Of a stretch of 64,000 bases of DNA, positions 17,717-26,602 are shown piece by piece (positions within the stretch are counted from its first letter, which is position 1; each line of letters begins with the position of its first letter). The notes under the pieces are model-generated. The model was given only the letters and a program-made list of their open reading frames with translations, made no database searches and was not told the DNA's origin. Source of the stretch: Arthrobacter sp. C2 (GTDB taxonomy: Bacteria; Actinomycetota; Actinomycetes; Actinomycetales; Micrococcaceae); assembly GCA_024207135.1 (NCBI GenBank), contig CP042428.1, positions 4,340,001 through 4,404,000 on the forward strand. Reading direction: 5' to 3'. The position numbers and the translations under genes were made by a program.

Positions 17717-18296
17717 TCCGGCACTGCAGCCCATTCAGCACAAAAGATGATCGCCGCCGAGCGTTTTTTGCCGACACGGCGGGACACCAATGGCGTCGGT
17801 TCCCGTGCTGCAGGCAACTGCGACTTTATCCATGCTCAAGCTGGCTCGAGACGGGATCCTTTGGAGCAGATCTTTGGTTGTGGATTTCTGGAACAATGAC
17901 GTCTCCAACTGGCTGCATAAGGTTTCTGAGGTGCTTCGATTTCTAATCGGCGCGGAAATCGCGAACTTCATTGAATGGAGTGAGCCTGGGCCGCGGCCGC
18001 CCTCTACGAGGAATATTCGGCTCCGATTCGAGATCCCCTTGGCGGTTTTTAGTTTGGATAGCGCCAGTGGCCAACCCTCGCGGCATCGTATCGATTCTGG
18101 GTTGGGAGACAAATTGTCGAGCCTCGGTGAGGAGCTGTTTCAAATGAATTGCGCAGTGCATCGGAACCTAGCGGAGCCGTCCTTTACTTGCTCCAAGGAA
18201 TGTGGATATCCGGGACGCGAATTAAAGAATAACTGAAGGGCCCGTTATATAAAGAGAATACAGAGCCCTTCAGTGATGTATAAAGAACTATCAGTT
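17717..18296. other. AT-richer stretch without a convincing gene
   Basis: About 580 bases with visibly lower G+C and no third-position bias. Open frames of 148 codons (plus strand, 17790-18236) and 125 codons (minus strand) overlap each other, have no ribosome site and match no family I recognise. It may be decayed or horizontally acquired DNA together with the small secreted-protein gene next to it. Confidence 0.5.
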
Positions 18297-18722
18297 CTAT
18301 TTGTACGAATTGTTGTACGTGTACACATCGGTGCAGTAGCCGACGACTTGGTAGCTTGAGTTGGTCGTGCAGATTTGGAGGCGAACTCTCGCCCCCGCCG
18401 GGGGGTAACCGGGCCTCCATTTGGCTTGGTAGCCATCAGCGATGTACCTGTCGAGGTATCGGTTCCACGTGCCGTTTGCGTAGGCGTAGAAACGTACCCT
18501 GACGTGGTAACCGTTCTTGACATTCGAAACCCGAATCGTTCCGTCATCTGGGCAGCCTCGGCAGTCCAAGTACGTATAGGAACCTTCGAGTTTTCCTGTC
18601 ACGCCATTGAAATATAGGTCATAGACTGTCTTGGCTGTCGCCGGTGACGCAGGTATGGCCGTCATAAAGACGATCAGCACTGCCGCTACGAGTGCCGAAA
18701 TCCTCTTGGATGCTGTACGCAT
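18297..18722 (-). CDS. Small secreted protein of unknown function
   Basis: A 141-residue protein with a classical signal peptide (MRTASKRISALVAAVLIVFM, then a probable cleavage near PATA-K). The mature part of about 110 residues is rich in Tyr, Gly and Arg and has four Cys: 'YLDCRGCPDDG' and 'LQICTTN...VVGYCTDVYTYNN', which suggests two disulphides in a small beta-rich fold. The ATG at 18722 is supported by AAGGAG nine bases upstream; an upstream in-frame extension lacks one. I do not recognise the family. Base composition is lower in G+C than the neighbours, consistent with transfer. Confidence 0.7.
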   Translation of the reverse strand: MRTASKRISALVAAVLIVFMTAIPASPATAKTVYDLYFNGVTGKLEGSYTYLDCRGCPDDGTIRVSNVKNGYHVRVRFYAYANGTWNRYLDRYIADGYQAKWRPGYPPAGARVRLQICTTNSSYQVVGYCTDVYTYNNSYK

Positions 18723-18924
18723 TCGATCGCGCTCCTTGCCTTGGTGGTGTGTGATCAACTCCAGGTATTCCATTGGTGTGGTACAGGTCACATCTTAAGC
18801 AATGGACTTTCCCCTGACTAGGGAGATGGCCGAAATGACCGTTTCACTGGAATACGGGCCACGGTGCCGGCATTCAGGATTTTCCGGATGTCCTCCTTCA
18901 ACCAGTCCCGGTGGCGCCAGCCCA
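18723..18924. other. Spacer between secreted protein and dxr
   Basis: Divergent spacer of about 200 bases with promoters for both sides. No gene seen; short open frames here have no ribosome sites and overlap the dxr promoter. Confidence 0.4.
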
Positions 18925-18962
18925 TTGGGAAGCCACAGCAACAGCGGACATAATGGGTCAGG
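18925..18962 (+). promoter_or_regulatory. Candidate leaderless promoter of dxr
   Basis: TTGGGA (18925-18930), an 18-base spacer and CATAAT (18949-18954) place transcription start at about 18961-18962, exactly on the in-frame GTG. The nearby ATG at 18953 would lie inside the -10 box and so is unlikely to be the start. No Shine-Dalgarno sequence is present. Confidence 0.5.
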
Positions 18963-20203
18963 TGAACATCGCGCAGTTTTCCTCCCATACCCAGGCCACG
19001 GCATTCACCGCCCCGAGACCCGGAACCATCCGGCGCATCACGCTGATCGGCTCCACCGGGTCCATCGGCACCCAGGGCCTTGAGGTCATCGCCTCGGCCC
19101 CCGACCGCTTCGCCGTCGCCGCGCTTTCGGGCGGGCACAACCTCACGCTGCTGGCCGCCCAGGCCGTGGCCACCGGCGCCCCGGCGGTGGGCTGCGCACA
19201 TCCCGACATCGACGCGCTGTCGGCGGCCATCGCCGGGGCGGCCGCCGCCGCGGGCGTGCACGGATACGCCCCGCAGCTTTTCGCCGGCGAGCACGCGGCC
19301 ACCGAGATCGCCCGTTTCCCGGACGCCGACGTGGTGCTCAACGGCATCACCGGGTCCATCGGGCTGGCCCCCACGCTGGCCGCGCTGAAGGCCGGGCACC
19401 TGCTGGCCCTGGCCAACAAGGAATCGCTGATCGTCGGCGGGCAGCTGGTCAAGGCCGCGGCCGCCCCCGGGCAGCTGGTCCCGGTGGACTCCGAGCACTC
19501 CGCGCTGGCCCAGGCGCTGCGCTCCGGCACCCCGGAGGAGGTCCACAAGCTCATCGTCACCGCCTCCGGAGGCCCCTTCCGCGGCTGGTCCGCCGAGGCG
19601 CTGCGCTCGGTGACCCCGGCCCAGGCACTGGCCCACCCCACCTGGGACATGGGCAAGGTGATCACCACCAACTCCGCGACCATGGTCAACAAGGCCCTGG
19701 AAGTCATCGAGGCGCACCTGCTCTTCGACGTGCCGCTGGATCGCATCGAAGCCGTGGTGCACCCTCAGTCCATCGTGCACTCCATGGTCGAGTTCATCGA
19801 CGGCTCCACCATCGCCCAGGCCTCCCCGCCGGACATGGCCCTGCCCATCGCCCTGGGCATCGGCTGGCCGCACCGGGTGCCGGGCTCGGCCACCCCCTGC
19901 GACTGGTCCACCGCCGCGTCCTGGACCTTCGAACCGCTCGATGAGGAGGCCTTCGGCGCGATCAGGCTGGCCAAGGCCGCCGCCGCGGCCTCGCCCACGC
20001 ACATGGCCGTCTACAACGCGGTGAACGAGGAGGCCGTGGAGGCCTTCCACGCCGGGGCCATCCGCTTCACCGACATCGTCGAGACCATCGAGGCGATCCT
20101 GCAGGACTACACCCCCGAAGCCGGGGAGCCGACCCTCCAGACGGTGCTGGCCGCCGAGACCTGGGCACGAAAAGCCGCCGCCAAACGTTTGGAATCACTG
20201 TGA
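18962..20203 (+). CDS. dxr: 1-deoxy-D-xylulose 5-phosphate reductoisomerase
   Basis: Second enzyme of the MEP isoprenoid pathway: converts DXP to 2-C-methyl-D-erythritol 4-phosphate with NADPH and a divalent metal. About 413 residues. Motifs: NADPH loop '[17 protein letters not shown]', '[13 protein letters not shown]', metal/substrate 'VDSEHSAL', flexible-loop region 'SGGPFRG', '[20 protein letters not shown]' and '[12 protein letters not shown]'. The start is uncertain: the frame is open from 18911; I prefer the GTG at 18962 because a -10 box lies seven bases before it. The stop overlaps rseP (GTGA). It begins the dxr-rseP unit that in relatives continues into ispG. Confidence 0.95.
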   Translation: MNIAQFSSHTQATAFTAPRPGTIRRITLIGSTGSIGTQGLEVIASAPDRFAVAALSGGHNLTLLAAQAVATGAPAVGCAHPDIDALSAAIAGAAAAAGVHGYAPQLFAGEHAATEIARFPDADVVLNGITGSIGLAPTLAALKAGHLLALANKESLIVGGQLVKAAAAPGQLVPVDSEHSALAQALRSGTPEEVHKLIVTASGGPFRGWSAEALRSVTPAQALAHPTWDMGKVITTNSATMVNKALEVIEAHLLFDVPLDRIEAVVHPQSIVHSMVEFIDGSTIAQASPPDMALPIALGIGWPHRVPGSATPCDWSTAASWTFEPLDEEAFGAIRLAKAAAAASPTHMAVYNAVNEEAVEAFHAGAIRFTDIVETIEAILQDYTPEAGEPTLQTVLAAETWARKAAAKRLESL

Positions 20204-21579
20204 GCATCCTTCTTTTCATCCTCGGCGTGCTGGTCATGGTCGTCGCCGTCGGCGTGTCCATCGGCCTGCACGAGGTCGGGCACCTGATCCCGGCCAAGCG
20301 CTTTGGCGTGCGCGTGCCCCAGTACATGATCGGTTTCGGCAAGACGCTGTTCTCCGTCAAGCGCGGGGACACCGAATACGGGTTCAAGGCCATCCCGCTG
20401 GGCGGTTACATCTCCATGATCGGGATGTACCCGCCGGCCAGGAACAAGGGGGTCGTGGGGGCCACCGACGCCCCGATCCTGCGCAAGTCCTCCACCGGCA
20501 TGTTCCAGCAAATGGCCGACGAGGCCAGGCATGCGGCGGCCGAGCAGCTGCAGCCCGGCGACGAGAACCGGCTGTTCTACAAGCTCCCGGTCTACAAGCG
20601 CATCATCATCATGCTCGGCGGCCCGGTGATGAACCTGCTGATCGGCATCGCGATGGTCGGCATCGTCACGGTCGGCTTCGGCATGCCCACCCAGACCAGC
20701 ACCGTCGACGAGGTCTACCAGTGCGTGGTGCCCCTGGGGCAGGAAACCACCCGGGACGCCTCGGTCAACAACGGCTGCCTGCCCTCCGACGCACCCGGCC
20801 CGGCCTACGCCGCGGGCCTGCGCCCGGGGGACAAGATCACCTCCTTCGCCGGCAAGCCGGTGGGCAACACCGACTGGGTGCAGCTGACCCAGGCCATCCG
20901 CGGCCATGCGGGGGAACCTGTCCCGCTGACCTACGCGCGCGACGGAGTGGAACACTCCACGTCCATCACCCCCTACAAGACCGAGCGTCCGCTGATCAAC
21001 GACCAGGGCCAGATCGTCACCGACGCCTCGGGCAAGCGCGAGACCGTCGAGGTCGGCTTCATCGGCATGGGGTCGAAGGTGGAAAACATTTCCCAGCCAA
21101 TCTCCGCGGTGCTGCCCGCGGTGGGCACCCAGCTCAAGGGCGTCACCGCCGTGGTGCTCGATTTGCCGGCGCGTGTCGCCGCGGTCGGCAAGGCCGCCTT
21201 CTCCGATGCACCGCGCGACCCCAACGGCCCGATCTCCGTGGTGGGCGTGGGACGCATCGCCGGGGAGATCAGCGCGATGGACCAGATCGGGGTGGCGGAC
21301 AAGGTCGCCTCGTTGTTCTCGTTGATCGGCGGGCTGAACATCGCATTGTTCGTCTTCAACCTGATCCCGCTGCTGCCACTGGATGGCGGGCACGTGATCG
21401 GCGCGCTCTTCGAATCGGTCCGCCGGTTCTTCGCCAAGCTCTTCAAGCGCCCGGACCCGGGGCCGGTGGATATCGCCAAGATGCTGCCGCTGACCTACGT
21501 GGTCGCAGTCGGCATGATGGTCATGGGCGCGGTGCTGATCTACGCCGACATCGTGAAGCCTGTGTCCATTTTCGGCTGA
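20200..21579 (+). CDS. rseP: Site-2 intramembrane metalloprotease (RseP/RasP, M50)
   Basis: Membrane zinc protease cutting transmembrane anchors such as anti-sigma factors, 459 residues. The zinc motif HEVGH is at residues 24-28 in the first helix, a single PDZ domain spans about residues 200-280 ('[24 protein letters not shown]'), and the second metal motif '[14 protein letters not shown]' lies near the C-terminus, followed by a last helix. The length matches actinobacterial RseP/Rip1. GTG start overlaps the dxr stop by four bases. A strong terminator follows, so the usual transcriptional link to ispG is lost here. Confidence 0.94.
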   Translation: MSILLFILGVLVMVVAVGVSIGLHEVGHLIPAKRFGVRVPQYMIGFGKTLFSVKRGDTEYGFKAIPLGGYISMIGMYPPARNKGVVGATDAPILRKSSTGMFQQMADEARHAAAEQLQPGDENRLFYKLPVYKRIIIMLGGPVMNLLIGIAMVGIVTVGFGMPTQTSTVDEVYQCVVPLGQETTRDASVNNGCLPSDAPGPAYAAGLRPGDKITSFAGKPVGNTDWVQLTQAIRGHAGEPVPLTYARDGVEHSTSITPYKTERPLINDQGQIVTDASGKRETVEVGFIGMGSKVENISQPISAVLPAVGTQLKGVTAVVLDLPARVAAVGKAAFSDAPRDPNGPISVVGVGRIAGEISAMDQIGVADKVASLFSLIGGLNIALFVFNLIPLLPLDGGHVIGALFESVRRFFAKLFKRPDPGPVDIAKMLPLTYVVAVGMMVMGAVLIYADIVKPVSIFG

Positions 21580-21598
21580 CCTGGTCCAGCGATTCGAC

Positions 21599-21640
21599 GT
21601 GGCCCCTTGCCCACCTCGCCGGGGACGGGCAAGGGGCCAC
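21599..21640 (+). terminator. Strong hairpin terminator after rseP
   Basis: Perfect 14-bp inverted repeat (GTGGCCCCTTGCCC / GGGCAAGGGGCCAC) with a 14-base loop, followed by TCTTGTTT, starting 20 bases after the rseP stop codon. Confidence 0.88.
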
Positions 21641-21876
21641 TCTTGTTTCCCCGTCTTGCCCCAGGACCGGGAAGGGAGGCCACCGGGCCGCGTCCAAACC
21701 GATGTGGAACCGACTCCCTGTGACTTTTCGATGGGGATCCGCACATCTTAGGACTGACCGGTCCGGTCCACCGATGACGTCGCTGGAAGAGCCCTTTGTA
21801 CTTGGACGAGCGTCCGCTGAGGGACCGGTAGGTAGCGTTGGATTCAACAAGATGATTCAAGCGCGAAGGACCGAGC

Positions 21877-22326
21877 ATGAGCGACTGGACAACAATCACC
21901 GCTGCCATCTCAATTGCACTCGGTGGAGACAGGGAACGCGGGCAAGAACTCCTGCTGGACTGCTGGCACGCCACAGTTCCAGCTGACCATGCCCATCGAT
22001 GCATCCTGGCCCACTACCTGGCCGACACCCAGACGGAACTGGAGAAGGAAGTCGCCTGGGACCGGACGGCACTTGATGAACTCGGCTTCCTGGCGGATGA
22101 CGCTCTTGCCCCGCTCGGCATTGCCTCTGCACGGGGACTGCAGCCATCGCTGCAGCTGAATCTCGCCGACGGGTATCACCGCCAAGGCCGGACCGCACTT
22201 GCCCGGGAGCATCTGGACCAGGGCCTGTCGCACGCCGACGCTCTGAACAACGACGGTTACGGAAGAATGATCCTCGCCGGCCTGAACAACCTGGCCCAAC
22301 GGATCGACGCGTCGGATCCTGCCTAA
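21877..22326 (+). CDS. Small TPR-like helical protein, function unknown
   Basis: A 149-residue soluble protein without signal or membrane segment. The sequence reads as alternating amphipathic helices with a pattern close to tetratricopeptide repeats: 'HRCILAHYLADTQTELEKEV', 'LQPSLQLNLADGYHRQGRTA' and 'LAREHLDQGLSHADALNNDG'. Comparable short TPR-like proteins occur widely in actinobacteria without known function. AAGGA seven bases before the ATG at 21877 supports the start. It is the first gene of the accessory block that separates rseP from ispG. Confidence 0.7.
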   Translation: MSDWTTITAAISIALGGDRERGQELLLDCWHATVPADHAHRCILAHYLADTQTELEKEVAWDRTALDELGFLADDALAPLGIASARGLQPSLQLNLADGYHRQGRTALAREHLDQGLSHADALNNDGYGRMILAGLNNLAQRIDASDPA

Positions 22327-22546
22327 GTGCTGGGAAGCTTCCTTGCCCACCGTTGGCCGGCAGTGCCCTGAGCCTCGGCCTGGGCGGTATTGCCCAGGCG
22401 GCGGATGGTGGATCGGCGTAGCCATCGTGGTCGCAAGGGCCTTGGCACCCTGTCCGCGATGTTGTTGGCGGCGTATCGTAATGTCCCACCGGCAGACACC
22501 CTTTCCGGCAGCTCCAACCGTGCTGCAGTTTGGAGGCATCGAGGTC

Positions 22547-23944
22547 ATGAAAACCCACGGACAGGCCGGGGAGTATCGCGCCGCCCTTGACCGCGCACAT
22601 GCGCACGCAAGTGGCTGGCTCGAGTCCCTCCCAGCACGTGCCGTCGGTCCCCGGATGAACGCCGACGAGCTGTTCGCCAAGTTCTCGGCACCCCTGCAGG
22701 AGCAACCAATGGACGCGGGCTCCGTCGTCGACGAACTCGCACGCCTCGCGGAGCCAGGGTTGATGGCGATGCCCTCGGGCCGGTTCTTTGGCTGGGTCAT
22801 TGGTGGCACTCTCCCTGCTGCACTGGCTGCGGACTGGTTGGTCAGTGCCTGGGACCAAAACGCGGCCATGCGCTTTGCCACTCCGGCCACCGCTGCAGCC
22901 GAAGAGGCCGCCGGAATCTGGCTGCTAGAGCTGTTGGGGCTGCCGGCCGGGGCCGATGTCGGATTCACCACCGGTGCAACAGGAGCAAATTTCGTCGGGC
23001 TTGCCGCGGCCAGGGCACATGTGCTCAATGAAGCTGGCTGGGACCTCGACACCGACGGTCTGGCGGGAGCACCCAAGGTGAGGGTCCTTGTCGGCGGAGA
23101 ACGCCATGCCTCCGTTGACCTCGCGCTCAAATACCTCGGACTCGGCAAGCCTGCCGAGGTCGCGGCCGACGCGCAGGGACGCCTGATCCCTGGCGCGCTT
23201 GCCAAGGCGCTGGAGGCTGCCAGCGGGCCAGCGATCGTCTGCCTTCAGGCTGGAAACCTGCATTCCGGGGCGTGCGACCCCATGGCCGAGGCTGCCGAGA
23301 TTGCCCATGGGCACGGGGCCTGGGTGCATGTTGACGGCGCTTTCGGGCTGTGGGCTGCCGCAAGCCCGACGCACCGCCATCGGCTCGCCGGGCTCGAGAA
23401 CTGCGACTCGTGGGCAACTGATGCACACAAGACGCTCAATGTCCCCTACGACTGCGGGGTGGCCATCGTGTCAAGGCCCGAAGTGGTCCGCTCGGTTTTC
23501 GGCGTGCACACCAGCTACTTGGTGAACGACGACCGTGGCCCCGGCGACCCGTTCGAAAAGGTCCCTGAGTTTTCCCGGCGTGCTCGTGGCGTGCCCGTGT
23601 GGGCAGCGTTGCGCTCACTCGGACGCTCCGGTGTCGCGGCACTCGTCGACGAGCTGGTTGCCCACGCGCAGGCATTTGCCCAGGCACTGGAGCGCATGCC
23701 CGGCGTTGACGTGCTCAACGAAGTTGTCTTCACCCAGGTGTGCGTGAGCTTCGGCTCCGACGAGCGGACCCGGAAAATCACGGCGCGAATCATCGCCGAC
23801 GGCACGACCTGGATGTCCGGCTCTCGCTGGGCTGGCAAGGACGTCCTGCGCATCTCGGTGAGCAACTGGGCCACGGACGACGATGACGTGACGGTGTCCC
23901 TAGCCGCCGTCGCGCAGGCGATCGCTGCCGAGGACGCCGGATGA
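22547..23944 (+). CDS. Pyridoxal phosphate-dependent amino-acid decarboxylase (group II family)
   Basis: Fold-type I PLP enzyme of 465 residues, related to glutamate, aromatic L-amino-acid and diaminobutyrate decarboxylases. The Schiff-base lysine is Lys295 in 'SWATDAHKTLNVPYDCG', and the PLP-ring aspartate is Asp263 in 'AWVHVDGAFGLWA'. 'FTTGATGANFVGLAAARAH' forms the phosphate cup. The C-terminal small domain ends in 'VLRISVSNWATDDDDV'. I chose the ATG at 22547 with GGAGG upstream; the frame is open from 22343 but that extension is not protein-like. The amino-acid substrate cannot be read; no transporter partner lies nearby. Confidence 0.88.
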   Translation: MKTHGQAGEYRAALDRAHAHASGWLESLPARAVGPRMNADELFAKFSAPLQEQPMDAGSVVDELARLAEPGLMAMPSGRFFGWVIGGTLPAALAADWLVSAWDQNAAMRFATPATAAAEEAAGIWLLELLGLPAGADVGFTTGATGANFVGLAAARAHVLNEAGWDLDTDGLAGAPKVRVLVGGERHASVDLALKYLGLGKPAEVAADAQGRLIPGALAKALEAASGPAIVCLQAGNLHSGACDPMAEAAEIAHGHGAWVHVDGAFGLWAAASPTHRHRLAGLENCDSWATDAHKTLNVPYDCGVAIVSRPEVVRSVFGVHTSYLVNDDRGPGDPFEKVPEFSRRARGVPVWAALRSLGRSGVAALVDELVAHAQAFAQALERMPGVDVLNEVVFTQVCVSFGSDERTRKITARIIADGTTWMSGSRWAGKDVLRISVSNWATDDDDVTVSLAAVAQAIAAEDAG

Positions 23945-24298
23945 CGCCATGAACCCTGCCCTTCACCCAGGCGAACGCATAGGTGCAGGGGCGCCACGCT
24001 GTGGGGTGGACGGTGCTGAGACTGTGGGTTCCCGGTGGATTGCGGATAGACAGTGGGTCGTCCGTGGCCGGTGCGAATTTGGCAGGCTTGTGAATAGCCC
24101 TCTTCAAATAAAGGCCTGCCCCGATCACGTGCCATCGCGGCGACAGCCTTGAGGCCCACTTCCGGCTTGAGGGCTTCACAGGAACCAGTCACCTTGAGCT
24201 CGTCGAAGCTCCTCGGCAGTTACGCCCCACGAAAGTAACAGCAGTCCCAGCTCGGCTCCGGACAGTTCAAAGTGAGCCAGCAATGGATGAGAATACGG
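23945..24298. other. Spacer without recognised gene
   Basis: About 350 bases between the decarboxylase and the DUF1016 gene, whose 3' ends face each other. Short open frames on both strands lack ribosome sites and resemble nothing I know. No clear hairpin was found. Confidence 0.35.
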
Positions 24299-25339
24299 TT
24301 ACTTCTCTTCCGGCTTGGGCCAATCCAGGGCTTCGGCAAGTTTGCTGGCTCCAGGCAGCGACTGTCGCTCGTCGGGTGGCAATGTCTCGTACGTGTACGT
24401 GGATATTGCCATCGGTGTACTGGACCTGGACAAGGCATACCTGACCGTGCGTTCGTTGCGGCTGCCGCAGACCAAGATGCTCACCGTGGGCGCGTGGGCC
24501 GTTCGGCGGAGTTTGTCGTCAACGAGTGCAACATAAAAGTTCAGCTTTCCAGCATGCTCCGGCTGAAATTTTCCGGTCTTCAACTCGATGACGAAATAGC
24601 GCAATTGCTCGACGTGGAAGAAAAGCAGATCGATATAGAAGTCGTCACCATCCACATCAAAGTGGACCTGCCGGCCCACGAAGGAAAATCCTGGTCCAAG
24701 TTCCCTAAGCGTTTCGGTGATTCGGTCCATGAGCGATTGCTCCAAGTCTCGCTCAGCAATTTCTCCGCTGAGCCCCAAGAATTCAAAGGCATAGGGATCT
24801 TTTGCCACTTGCTGGGCCAGTTCCGAGTCACCTGGGGGGAGCGACCCTATGAAATTTGAAGGCGCCGTTCCGGTCCTTTCCAATGTCTTGTTCATGATCA
24901 TGTTCGCCAAGACATTGCGAGACCACCCGTGCTGAACCGCTGCAGATGCGTAGAACCTCCGCGATTCTTCGGACTCGAGCTTGTCCAGCAAGACAGTGAT
25001 ATGCCCCCACGGCAATTGTCCAACAGCCTGTTGGACAATTTGAGCTTCCTCCGTCCAAGCAGCAGCGAACCCACGCATGTAGTGCAAGTTACTACGGGAT
25101 AGTCCGGTCATCTCGGGGAACTCCCGGCGCAGGTCATCGGCCAATCGAGAGATGACTGCGCTGCCCCACCCCTGACGTTCCTGCTCGTCCAGGATGCGGC
25201 GGCCGATCTTCCAATAGAGATCAATGAGGGAAGTATTCACGACCCGTCGGACTCGCGCCCGAGAGGAACGGACTTGTTCCTTCAGTTCATCAAGAAATTG
25301 CGCGTAGCCGTAAGGGACCAGCGGATCGTTGGTAGCCAT
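24299..25339 (-). CDS. DUF1016 / YhcG-type PD-(D/E)XK nuclease-domain protein
   Basis: Protein of 346 residues with the two parts of the YhcG family: an N-terminal helical DUF1016_N region ('RRVVNTSLIDLYWKIGRRIL', 'LADDLRREFPEMTGLSRSNL', 'QLPWGHITVLLDKL') and a C-terminal PD-(D/E)XK nuclease core with Asp237 in 'FYIDLLFF' and Glu252-x-Lys254 in 'FVIELKTGKF'. The active-site residues are intact. Members are often found in restriction-modification, defence or mobile regions, but no such partners are visible here. Codon use is less G/C-biased than the core genes, which suggests acquisition. Confidence 0.9.
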   Translation of the reverse strand: MATNDPLVPYGYAQFLDELKEQVRSSRARVRRVVNTSLIDLYWKIGRRILDEQERQGWGSAVISRLADDLRREFPEMTGLSRSNLHYMRGFAAAWTEEAQIVQQAVGQLPWGHITVLLDKLESEESRRFYASAAVQHGWSRNVLANMIMNKTLERTGTAPSNFIGSLPPGDSELAQQVAKDPYAFEFLGLSGEIAERDLEQSLMDRITETLRELGPGFSFVGRQVHFDVDGDDFYIDLLFFHVEQLRYFVIELKTGKFQPEHAGKLNFYVALVDDKLRRTAHAPTVSILVCGSRNERTVRYALSRSSTPMAISTYTYETLPPDERQSLPGASKLAEALDWPKPEEK

Positions 25340-25506
25340 GGGATCAGGCTATGACCGAACCGCCTACGTCGGCTGGCGCATGATGACGGACTGTGGACAG
25401 TCGTCAAAGCGAAGGCGGGATCCGCGGCCCCGACAATCGATAGCATTTCTTGGCAAGGCGTTCCTGGCTCCACGAATTTTATCTGCAGGCGTTTTTCTGC
25501 CAGGTC

Positions 25507-25730
25507 TCATGATCCGCCACCGGGGGAGCGGTACCCGCACTCGTAGGCCAGCGCCACCGCCTGGATCCTGTCGCGCAGCCCGAGCTTGCCCGGGATCTTG
25601 GTGACGTGGGTCTTCACGGTGGTCTCGCCCATGTACAGCTGGCACCGATCTCCGCGTTCGACAACCCCAGCGGCAGCGAGGAAAAGACTTCCAGCTCGCT
25701 GGCGGTCAGCGGCCGCAGGACCTCGGGCAA
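25507..25730 (-). pseudogene. Frameshifted C-terminal remnant of a LuxR/NarL-family response regulator
   Basis: Minus-strand DNA encodes the HTH of a NarL-type regulator in two frames: first 'LRPLTASELEV...GLSNAEIGA', then, after a frame change near 25640-25650, 'LYMGETTVKTHVTKIPGKLG' and 'LRDRIQAVALAYECGY', ending in a stop at 25507-25509. The receiver domain and 5' half are missing. This is therefore an inactive fragment. Confidence 0.8.
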
Positions 25731-25737
25731 CCCGGCG

Positions 25738-25898
25738 GAAACCGAGTGTTGGTGGTGCTGGGAAGTTCGTTTGCCACTACTATCGCCATGGCGATGCTGA
25801 CGGTCGCGGGATTCGTGCCGCTGGCACTGCGCTGCCGGACTCGGCGGCACCCGGCCTCATCGGCCGATGCCCTCGGGTCAGGGGAGGTCACCGCATAA
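25738..25898 (+). pseudogene. C-terminal fragment of a membrane protein
   Basis: A plus-strand frame reads 'VLVVLGSSFATTIAMAMLTV' plus 'AGFVPLALRCRTRRHP', a last transmembrane helix followed by a short charged tail, and stops at 25896-25898. There is no start codon with a ribosome site. It begins where the LuxR remnant breaks off and appears to be the 3' end of a lost divergent neighbour. Confidence 0.45.
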
Positions 25899-25937
25899 AT
25901 CGGCTGGGGGACTCAGCGGGCGAGTGCCGATTCCCGG

Positions 25938-26558
25938 CTACGCCGCGGCGACGGGCTGGCGCAGGATGGCGCGCAGCTTCTCCGGGGCGGTCCTGCGGAA
26001 ATCACCGAGGTAGATCTCGTGGTGCTTGCCCTCTAGCCGGAGCCCGTGGCGGGGGATGAACTCGTGGTGCATCCGTTCCAGGACCGGCCCCTCGTCGTCG
26101 AAGGAGCCCACGTGCAGGATCTGCACGCAGCGGCCCTCGGCCAGGGACCCAAGGCGGACATCGCCCAGGCGCGCCGGCGGATTCTTCGCGCCCACCTTCC
26201 CGCAGGCGGCCTCGACCATGCCCAGCTCGATCCATTCGGGCACCATCAGCATCATCGTCCAGTCCCACCGCGACTTGTCGCGGGACACCGTGAACGAGTC
26301 CATGTCCCCGGCCCACCACAGGCCCTCCAGGGGCGGGACGACGTAGTCGCGGTCGAGCTCCAGCTTGCTGGCGAACTTCAGCTTGTACGCCACCGGGTAC
26401 AGGGCTTCGAGCGCCTGGGCAAAGGCCGGGGAGGAGTTCGGGTCGCCGTGCCCGTCAACCATCAGGTACTGCATCTCGGGAATGTCCACAATCCGGAATT
26501 CACCGTGTTTCGCCCGGTAGCCGTCAAGCGTCTTCTTGAAGTCGATTTTCGCTGCCAA
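25938..26558 (-). CDS. GyrI-like small-molecule-binding domain protein
   Basis: Stand-alone GyrI-like (AraC effector-binding fold) protein, 206 residues, no membrane segment. Typical marks are the N-terminal 'IVDIPEMQYLMVDGHGDPNS', 'FAQALEALYPVAYKLKFASK', 'VPPLEGLWW', and the C-terminal 'LHVGSFDDEGPVLERMHHEF...HHEIYLGDFRRTAPEKL'. Such proteins bind hydrophobic or cationic small molecules, and some are hydrolases or drug-binding proteins; the ligand here is unknown. It starts a minus-strand accessory group opposite in direction to ispG. Confidence 0.85.
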   Translation of the reverse strand: MAAKIDFKKTLDGYRAKHGEFRIVDIPEMQYLMVDGHGDPNSSPAFAQALEALYPVAYKLKFASKLELDRDYVVPPLEGLWWAGDMDSFTVSRDKSRWDWTMMLMVPEWIELGMVEAACGKVGAKNPPARLGDVRLGSLAEGRCVQILHVGSFDDEGPVLERMHHEFIPRHGLRLEGKHHEIYLGDFRRTAPEKLRAILRQPVAAA

Positions 26559-26602
26559 ATGGATCCTAGTGTTCGGGAGACGGGCCTGGACCTATCCTTG
26601 GC

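Noticed and set aside
17790-18236. A 148-codon plus-strand frame in the AT-richer patch
   Set aside because: No ribosome site, no codon bias and an overlapping frame on the other strand; not reported as a gene.
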